Source: Muscardinus avellanarius (lineage: Eukaryota > Chordata > Mammalia > Rodentia > Gliridae). Taken from it: a stretch of DNA of 64,000 nucleotides. Positions 57,512 through 64,000 of the stretch are shown piece by piece. Where the stretch lies: positions 14,051,989 to 14,115,988 of the forward strand of contig OY726573.1 in NCBI GenBank assembly GCA_963383645.1, in the 5' to 3' direction. A program made the position numbers and the translations under genes. How positions within the stretch are numbered: the first letter of the stretch is position 1; the number at the start of each line of letters is the position of its first letter. Below the pieces are notes generated by a model that saw only the letters and a list, made by a program, of their open reading frames with translations, made no database searches and had not been told where the DNA came from.

Positions 57512-58095
57512 TACACACATGAACAAGAGAAATAAACGCGCTGGCAGAGAGTTACCTGCAAAAGGGGAAAACAGGACACAAGTGGGCAGCACCTGGAAGG
57601 GCGTTGGGCAAAATCAGGGTCCATCTCCCCACCAGCCTGGCCATCACCCAGAGCCGTCCTGCGTGGGGCTCCAGGGCAGGCCCCGGGCAGGAGAGCAGAG
57701 GTGGGAAAGTTCCTCCGCCTCCAACTCAGAGTCCCGCATTTCCACCCACTCTTCCTTGGGTGTGGGCACCCTGGCTTCCTGCCGCCTTCCCTTCTGCCCA
57801 CCAGCCAAGGCCGCCACTGAGTCTGTCCAAGGCGTTTCTATTTTAAGCAGGGGCTGAGGAAAAGCAGGACCTTGACAGGCACAGGTGGGATTTGGGGCTC
57901 CTGCACTGTGCTGGGCGGACATTGACGCATCAGGTTGTCCCCAGTGGGGAGCCGCAGGCTGTAGAGGGGCCTCGAGCAGGTAGCTTTGTTTACAGGAGTG
58001 CTGCTTAACCCCCAGCGGGGTCCCGAGGGGGCCCTTCACGTGGCACCTCTGATTGCGTCCCCAGCGGGACCTTGTTACCTGGCCCGGGGCTGTCA
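57512..58095. other. GC-rich single-copy DNA, no gene seen
   Basis: Four overlapping open frames of 80-150 codons on both strands reflect GC richness; none has a domain. Confidence 0.4.
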
Positions 58096-58440
58096 TTGCG
58101 CTCAGCTTGTAAGAGAGTCACAGACGCGGAATCAAAAGCCTTTTTCACCTCTCACCATCCACCAGGGAAGCGCTTGCGAATCCATTCCGTTGCTTCCTAC
58201 TCTAAGCTTACTTGGCATTTCAAATAGATGAATTATCACTCCATTAAGCCAGAGCTGCAGGGAAGGTGGCCTTAATGAGATTCCTATCCTCGGTTCTAAA
58301 GGTGAGCGGCTGTATTCTTTAAACTGCACTGAAAGCAGTATTAGCTTTTTTTTTTTTTCTTCTTCTTGGTAAAATAGGAGCACGGATGGCCAGGTTCTAT
58401 GCAGAATTGTATACATCGGCAAATCAGGTTTAGGGTGGCA
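58096..58440. promoter_or_regulatory. Candidate conserved non-coding element (inferred)
   Basis: Repeat-free with homeodomain-like sites (GATGAATTATCACTCCATTAA, CCTTAATGAGATTC) and a short poly-T at 58349-58360. Function is inferred from composition only. Confidence 0.35.
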
Positions 58441-58475
58441 ATTAAGTGAAACGAACGTGAATGAATGAGAGCTGG

Positions 58476-58529
<54 letters not shown>
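58476..58529. repeat. (TTA)n microsatellite
   Basis: About 17 ATT units, tail of the minus-strand SINE that follows. Confidence 0.97.
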
Positions 58530-58704
58530 GGTAGTACTGGGGATGGAACCCTTCTACCTGCGGGGAATACTCCCAGACCTGTTTTATATTTTTATTTGGA
58601 AACAGGGTCTCTTAAGCTAGCGAGGCTGGCTTTGAACCTGCACGATCCTCCTGTCTCCGCCTCCCAAGCGTGGGGATGACAAGGGTGCGCCACCACGCCC
58701 GGCC
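58530..58704 (-). mobile_element. B1-ID SINE, T type
   Basis: GGTAGTACTGGGGATGGAAC, GGGTCTCTTAAGCTAGCGAG, ending GCGCCACCACGCCCGGCC. Confidence 0.93.
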
Positions 58705-58983
58705 TGAGAGCCACTGTGATGGCGGGGCTATGTGTACTGGCCACGCCCGGATGGATGTGGAGACAAATTCCAGGGGAAACTGCAGTTACCATCAGATCTA
58801 GACATGGGCGCGACCCAGTCACGCTGCTGTCGACCAAATGGAGATCGCGTGTGTTGTCGGGGGTCACTGCAGAATTAGACTCTGATGATAAATCTTCAGG
58901 ACCAGGAAAAAGCTCGCCTTTCTCCAACCAGTCTCTCTTGTTCCTTCTCTACCAGGTATTATCTTGTGACACAACAAATTTCC
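58705..58983. other. Single-copy DNA, no gene seen
   Basis: No repeat or domain recognised. Confidence 0.4.
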
Positions 58984-59176
58984 CTTACTGGGGATGGAAC
59001 CCGGGCATTCGACCTCTGAGCCACACCCTGCCCTATTTTTTATGCTTTATTTTGAAACAGGTCTCACTGAGTTGCTGAGGGCCTCACTGGGTAGCCGAGG
59101 CTGGCCGCGAACCGTGATCCCCCAGGTCTCAGCCTCCCAAATGCTGGGATTACAAGTGTGCGCCACCATGCCTGGC
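58984..59176 (-). mobile_element. B1-ID SINE, D type
   Basis: TTACTGGGGATGGAACCCGG, GAGTTGCTGAGGGCCTCACT, ending GCGCCACCATGCCTGGCA. Confidence 0.92.
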
Positions 59177-59319
59177 ATTTTTTATTTTTTATTTTGAAAC
59201 AGGGTCTCACTGAGTTGCTGAGGGCCTCGCTAAGTAGCTGAGGCTGGCCGTGAACCGCGATCCTCCCGTCTCAGCCTCCCAGGTGCTGGGATTATAAGCG
59301 TGCGCCACCACGCCTGGCT
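59177..59319 (-). mobile_element. D-type SINE, B1 half
   Basis: TTTTATTTTGAAACAGGGTC to GCGCCACCACGCCTGGCTC. It lacks its ID half and is next to the preceding D copy in tandem; the two may be one unit duplicated or a nested pair. Confidence 0.88.
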
Positions 59320-59770
59320 CCTCGGTGCTCAATTTTAAAGAGAGGTCAGTGAATCCCAGAGATGTTATTACGTGTTTGGCCACCCAGCCAGCGGTGGCCA
59401 AGCAGGATTCGGCCACTCTGCCTCGCCTGGGCGCTCGCGCGGCCCCTACTCTACACGGTTACCCTTTACCTTTGATTATAAATCAAAGTCTCGCCGTGCG
59501 CTAAGCATGTCGTACAAATACCTGCCGTTTGTATTCCCTCTTGCGGCTGAGCTTCCACAATTCCTAACCGCCTACAAATGTCCCTTTCCTTTTTCTTTCA
59601 CTTTTCTCTTTCAACAATTTACCTCTTTTGTCTTCTTCCAGTCATTTGCTTCTTGCTTGTTGAAGAAATAAGGGAATAAGATAGGTCATAACAGACATTT
59701 CAGAGACTGTGTCCTATATGCCTTTGTGTTTTGTTTTTGGGTTTTTTTTTTTTTGTTTTTTTTTTTTTTT
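59320..59770. other. Single-copy DNA, no gene seen
   Basis: No repeat recognised except T runs at 59742-59770. Confidence 0.4.
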
Positions 59771-59804
59771 CATTTGGCCCAGAAGCAATAATTAAATGCC
59801 TGCT

Positions 59805-60004
59805 GTGGGCCTGGGGATGGAACCCAGGGGCATTCGACCTCCAAGCTACACCCCCTGCCCTATTTTTTATTCTTTATTCCGAAACCGGGTCTCACTGAGT
59901 TGCTGAGGGCCTCACTAAGTAGCTGAGGCTGGCCGCGAACCGCGATCCTCCTGTCTCAGCCTCCCAAATGCTGAGATTACAAGCGTGTGCCACCACGCCC
60001 GGCT
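59805..60004 (-). mobile_element. B1-ID SINE, D type
   Basis: GGGCCTGGGGATGGAACCCA, GAGTTGCTGAGGGCCTCACT, ending GTGCCACCACGCCCGGCTC. Confidence 0.93.
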
Positions 60005-60176
60005 CAAGGTCTTTTCCTTCAAGGAGCTTGAACCCCAGCAGGGCACGCAGACTTTAAAGTGCTGTGGTTCCAAGCTGAGATCTCTTTATGGAAAGTAGAC
60101 ACATGGGGGAGGCACTGGCTGTGGGGATTGAGAAAGATCTGATTGACAGGTGACTCTGATTTTTAAAAGACAATAG

Positions 60177-60353
60177 CCAGGAGTGGGGTGTGGTGGCACA
60201 CGCCTGTGATCCCAGTATTTGGAAGGCTGAGACTGGAGGATCACAGGTTCAAGACCAGACTCAACAACTTACTTAGCGAGACCCTGATTCAAAATAAAAA
60301 ATGAAAGGTCCAGGAGTATAGATCAGAGGTAGAATGTCCCTGAGTTAGATCCC

Positions 60354-60358
<5 letters not shown>
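60177..60358 (+). mobile_element. B1-ID SINE, old type
   Basis: CAGGAGTGGGGTGTGGTGGC to GAGTTAGATCCCAGTAAC, CA tail. Confidence 0.9.

Positions 60359-60402
<44 letters not shown>
60358..60402. repeat. (CA)n microsatellite
   Basis: About 21 CA units in the SINE tail. Confidence 0.97.
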
Positions 60403-60404
<2 letters not shown>

Positions 60405-60434
60405 CTAGCTAGGGCCAAGGGTCAGAAAGGTCAA

Positions 60435-60530
60435 GGGTCATTGTATTAGTTTGCCTGAGTTGCCATAACAAAAGAGCAGAATGGGTGGCTTAAAAACAAA
60501 AGAAATTTGAAGCTCAAAGTGAATGACATA
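60435..60530 (+). repeat. Ancient interspersed repeat, family uncertain
   Basis: GTATTAGTTTGCCTGAGTTG, CCATAACAAAAGAGCAGAAT and GGGTGGCTTAAAAACAAAAG match a common old mammalian repeat start. See also 5600-5830. Confidence 0.55.
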
Positions 60531-60790
60531 CATAAATAAAGGTCCTATGCAAAGTACTAAGTGTGATACTTACTTCAAAATCAGTTGTATTTCATTTTTG
60601 TACCAGTGTTTTGGGGGTAGGTCATTGGATCTTCTCTAGCTTGCTGTAGATACACGCCCAAAGAGCCTTAATCAGGTCTTTGAGAACTCTTCAAAGTTGT
60701 TTTATGAACCTAAACCATCCTTCATCCATGCCCAAGCTATTATGCTTTCCTTAAAAAGAAAAAAATAATAGTCTTTAAGACCCCAGATCT
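60531..60790. other. Single-copy DNA, no gene seen
   Basis: No repeat or domain recognised. Confidence 0.4.
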
Positions 60791-60978
60791 AGCCAGGCGT
60801 GGTGGCATACGCTTGTAATCCCAGCATTCAGGAGGCAGAGATGGGAGGATTGCGGTTCGCGGACAGCCTCAGCTCCTTAGCGAGGCCCTCCGCAACTTAG
60901 TGAGATCCTGTTTCAAAATAAAGAATTTAAAAAAAAAAAATAGGGCAGGGTGTGTAGCTCAGAGGTCGAATGCCCCTG
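60791..60978 (+). mobile_element. D-type SINE, left part (split by a solo LTR)
   Basis: AGCCAGGCGTGGTGGCATAC, GGTTCGCGGACAGCCTCAGC to AGAGGTCGAATGCCCCTG. It resumes at 61966 as CCTGGGCTCCATCCCCCAGA. Confidence 0.93.
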
Positions 60979-61965
60979 TGAAATGGGGTTTCATGAGAAG
61001 AAACCTGGTGTTTCATTAAGATGAAACAGAGTTTCTTGAGAAGAAACTCGGTGTTTCTTTACCGGGTTCTTGTCTACGGTGAGTGAAAAATGACACCCAC
61101 AGACCGCAGGAAGGGGAGTAAAAGGTTTATTGGAAGCAGCAGGGAATAGGGAAAAGTGGCCAAACACCCCTAAGGGCTGTCGGAACTTTTGATGTCCAGC
61201 AGCTGCCTTCAGGTCACTACCCAAGTGTATCCTGGGCCAAATGCCTTCAATTGCAAACTGCTTTCTCCCAAAGTCCATGCGATCTGCCAGAAAAGAATAG
61301 GGGAAGTGGCAGAACACCCCTAAGGGCTGTCGGGGCTCTGGTGTCCAGCAGCTGCCTTCAGGACAATACTTGAGGGTAGCCCAAGCCAAATGCCTTCAGT
61401 TGCAAGCTGGTTTCTCCCAGAGTCCACGCAATATGCCAGAAAAGAAGTGCAGGTCACCCCTAGGGGCTCTGGTCGGCCTTGATGTCCAGTGGAGGCCTTC
61501 AGGTCACTATCCAAGTGTATCCTGGTCCAAGTGCCTTCAGTTGCACCCCACCTTCTCTCAAAGCTAACGAGACCTGCGAGAGAGAAAGGCTCCCCAATGG
61601 GGAGGGGTTCCCAGAGTGAGTAACCGTCCTGGTGACCGGTCTAGGGGTTTATATATGTCTGCATGTCCTCTGTTGGTTGGAGTCTGGGAAGCAGCTCTCA
61701 GAATTTGCATAGGGTATTTGCATGTCCTTTGAAGGGTCTCCTTTCAGTAGGAGTGTCAGACTTGTTCCAGTGATGTCTCCTGGGTTTGTTAATTAGTAAA
61801 CAGATGGTTTTGTGAAGCTTTGGTCCTTCTTATCTCTGAACCTTGGAAGAGCTGGTCTCTTTTAGGAGCCTTGGAAGTTAATTAGTATTCGTCGCCCCTC
61901 AGGAAATCAATTTTTTTTTTACCTAGACCTCTTCCCTATCTGCCTACTTCCTTTCTACCTCCTCA
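60979..61965 (-). mobile_element. Solo LTR of an endogenous retrovirus, 987 bp
   Basis: TG...CA ends and a 4 bp duplication CCTG (60975-60978 and 61966-61969). It is clearly related to the LTR at 11359-12264: both share the R-region motif GGTTCTTGTCTACGG-like, GACACCC(A/G)CAGACC, GGAAGGGGAGTAAAAGGTTT (minus-strand polyadenylation signal AATAAA) and three U3 tandem units, here 61158-61307, 61308-61450 and 61451-61585. It has an additional block near 61005-61040 in which the AGAAACC(T)GG(T)GTTTC unit is repeated. No internal retroviral sequence remains. It lies inside a D-type SINE, so it entered after that subfamily was active. Confidence 0.92.
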
Positions 61966-62025
61966 CCTGGGCTCCATCCCCCAGACCCGCAAAAATAAAT
62001 AAATAAATAAATAAAAATAAAACAC
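61966..62025 (+). mobile_element. D-type SINE, right end and (AAAT)n tail
   Basis: CCTGGGCTCCATCCCCCAGA and ACCCGCAAAAATAAATAAAT. Confidence 0.9.
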
Positions 62026-62079
62026 CCAATCTGCTGCCTTCCTAGCTGATCAGAGGCAGTGACCAACACCCGGGGAAGC

Positions 62080-62187
62080 CTGAGCTACAAGCCCTGTCCC
62101 TATTTTATTGTTTATTTTGAAGCAGGGTCTTGCTAAGTCGCTAAGGCTGGCCTCAAACCTGTGATCCTTCTGCCTCAGCCTCCCAAG
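62080..62187 (-). mobile_element. SINE, old and partial
   Basis: GAGCTACAAGCCCTGTCCCT to CAGCCTCCCAAG. Confidence 0.8.
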
Positions 62188-62713
62188 CAATCGCTATTTG
62201 TGTAAGGAGCCAATATCCGTGGTGGAAGCAAATTCCCCCATGCCCACTTCTCCTCCTGCAGGGGCATCCTGAGAGCCAGGCTCCTAACCTGCCATGGGGC
62301 CACGGATTGGGGGAGTGGGTGGAGGACATACCAGCTGGAGGTCTAGTGGTCTTCGAGCATTTGGGGCCTGGGAACTGGGAGCAAACTTTAGAAAATTGCC
62401 CAAGGACAGTCGGTGAAGGGAAGGCTTGTTGACCCAGAAGGAAGTTTTGTTACTTCCAGACCAGCTTGGGGACTCTGCAGGCCAGACTTGAGAGCTGCGC
62501 TGGCCCAGGTCCCGGGGCCTGGGTCAAGGAGGGTGTTTGTAGTCGGCAGTAGAGCTAGAATATTTCTTTCCAGAGACCTCAGAATAAACCATGCTGGAAA
62601 TTAGCAAGTGGCAAGAGGATTCTGTGGTGCTTTCTCTTATTTTAACTGATATAAGTACATCTCTGTGAGATCTATGTTGTACTGTGAAGGAAACAATTTT
62701 ATTTATTTATTTT
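62188..62713. other. Single-copy DNA, no gene seen
   Basis: No repeat or domain recognised. Confidence 0.4.
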
Positions 62714-62920
62714 TTTGTGGTACTAGGAATGGAACCCAGGGGTATTCTACCTCCAAGCGACACTCCCAGCCCTCTTTTTTATTCTTTATTTTGAGACAGG
62801 GTCTCACCGAGTTGCAAAGGGCCTCACTAAGTATTAGTTGAGGCTGTCTGCGAACCATGATCCTCCCGTCTCAGCCTCCCAAATGCTGGGATTACAAGCG
62901 TGCGCCACCTCGCCCAGCTT
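62714..62920 (-). mobile_element. B1-ID SINE, D type
   Basis: TTGTGGTACTAGGAATGGAA, GAGTTGCAAAGGGCCTCACT, ending GCGCCACCTCGCCCAGCTT. Confidence 0.93.
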
Positions 62921-63038
62921 GTATTTTATTTTAAGACAAGATCTCCCTAAGTTGCCCAGATCCACCTCGAACTTGTGATCCTCCTGCCTCATCCTCCTGA
63001 GTCCCTCGGGTTACTGACTTGTACCACCATGCCCCGCT
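62921..63038 (-). mobile_element. B1 half of an old SINE
   Basis: GTATTTTATTTTAAGACAAG to GTACCACCATGCCCCGCTC. Confidence 0.82.
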
Positions 63039-64000
63039 CTCCACCCCTGCTCACCTTGGCTAATTCTTCAGTTCTAGTTCTGGTCTGCTTAGCTGGCAGG
63101 ACCACAGCCAAGGCTCGGGAACACATAGACACATGAGAAAAACAACCCCGCTTCCCCTTAGTTCAACTAAGGCAAGGCCAGAGGAATTCCAAAAGAACTT
63201 TTCCTTGGAAACAACAGCAAAATATACACAAAAGCATAAATAACCGGATAAGCTCACGGAGTTTAGGCTGCAGACCAAGGCTCGAGGATAAAATCGCAAG
63301 CAGCAGAGACTGGCGAGCGGGGCTTACAGACTAGCCGGAGTCTAGCCCCCCCCACCCTCAGGCCCAGAGAATCCACAGAGCAAAGTGTAACAGAGATAGT
63401 CCAACTTTTAGCCCAAGACAGATTTGATTTATAATTTATAACCTTTGCATCCCAAAGAGGACATGAAGGAGCTTAAAAAGATGTGTCTATGTGACATCCC
63501 AGAGCTATTAAAGAAGAAATAGAAAATGTTTAAACGTAGAAGAAAAACCAAATAGAATGTTTCCAATTCCTAAGTGAATACCATGTCTGAACATTAAATG
63601 TAGCATCCAGAAAGAGAAACCCCGGGTGTCACGCACTGGTTTCTGACAGAGAAGGACCAAAACAAACTTTTTCAAGTACGGCAGGGTTTTCGTGGTACTG
63701 AATAGCCGCCCCTGTATGGAAGTGTATAATTTGGGTTGACCCCACGTCTAGAGCTGATGGCACCTCGTTCCTTCCCAGCTGCTGTCCCCACGCTCACCAT
63801 GCCTGTATTACATTTCTCTTTTAAAGCTGATTTTGGGGAGAGTGTGGACCCTCCCTGCCCCAGGGGCATCCTTATCAGCAGAGGACACTGGGTAGAAACT
63901 CCCACGAAGCAGAGTTATTCCTGTTTTGTGAGGAGGATGCGTACCTGGGACTGGTTGCTCTTCCCAATCCCCTTTTCCAAATGAGATTTTCAGCTTTGGG
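63039..64000. other. Single-copy DNA to window end, no gene seen
   Basis: About 960 bp without a recognised repeat. It changes from mixed (63040-63360) to AT-rich (63400-63620) and back. Short frames show no domain. It could hold an unrecognised old element. Confidence 0.4.

Noticed and set aside
57644..58096. 150-codon minus-strand frame
   Set aside because: GC-rich sequence, overlapping frames in both directions, no domain or splice context.
1..64000. CRISPR array, operon, ribosome-binding sites or bacterial insertion sequences
   Set aside because: The sequence is mammalian nuclear DNA; the regular repeats seen are microsatellites and SINEs.

Overview
This is a stretch of mammalian nuclear DNA with no intact gene. 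The dominant repeat is a dimeric SINE of about 200 bp: a 7SL/B1-like left half (opening GCCGGGCGTGGTGGCGCACG) joined to an ID-like, tRNA-Ala-derived right half (TAGCTCAGAGGTAGAATGCC ... CCCCAGTACC). Such B1-ID fusions (B1-dID, MEN, STRID) are known from squirrels and their relatives, so the source is most likely a sciurid rodent; this family-level call is an inference from the SINEs alone. About 110 SINE copies or pieces are visible on both strands, often nested, and many carry a microsatellite in their tail. In the entries, plus strand means B1 half first. Four informal types are used: T (middle of the B1 half deleted, so GCTGGCTTAAGAGACCC is continuous; tail usually CTTCCAGGAACCCC; rich in intact CpG, so young), F (GGTCTGGGAGTGTAGCCCGG, CCCTGTTTCCAAAT), D (TTCGCGGACAGCC, CAAAATAAAGAATAAAAAA), and old (diverged).

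Layout. 1-3.2 kb is an old plus-strand L1 3' half cut by a younger minus-strand L1 and by SINEs. At 3.2-3.46 kb is a fragment of a protein kinase domain, probably from the sperm-motility-kinase/MARK-like group, with an altered catalytic loop and an early stop. 5.9-6.2 kb is a small L1 piece with a 5' inversion. 9.6-10.2 kb, 11.4-12.3 kb, 24.3-24.5 kb and 61.0-62.0 kb hold solo LTRs with target-site duplications; three of them sit inside SINEs. 30.3-31.1 kb is a strong inverted duplication. About 31.1-35.1 kb is the largest nearly repeat-free block, with AT-rich homeodomain-like motifs that suggest conserved regulatory DNA. 36.4-36.9 kb is a 450 bp pure GAA/GGA tract. 52.6-53.4 kb is an old L1 ORF2 piece. 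Smaller repeat-free islands (7.5-8.6, 13.6-14.0, 22.2-22.9, 37.6-38.8, 46.7-47.4, 57.5-58.5 kb) may also be regulatory.

There is therefore no pathway to describe. The window looks like intergenic or intronic DNA shaped by SINE, L1 and retroviral insertion, with possible enhancer islands. No tRNA or rRNA gene, CRISPR array or intact ORF of known function was found. Long open frames in purine tracts, CA repeats and SINEs are composition artefacts and are not listed.
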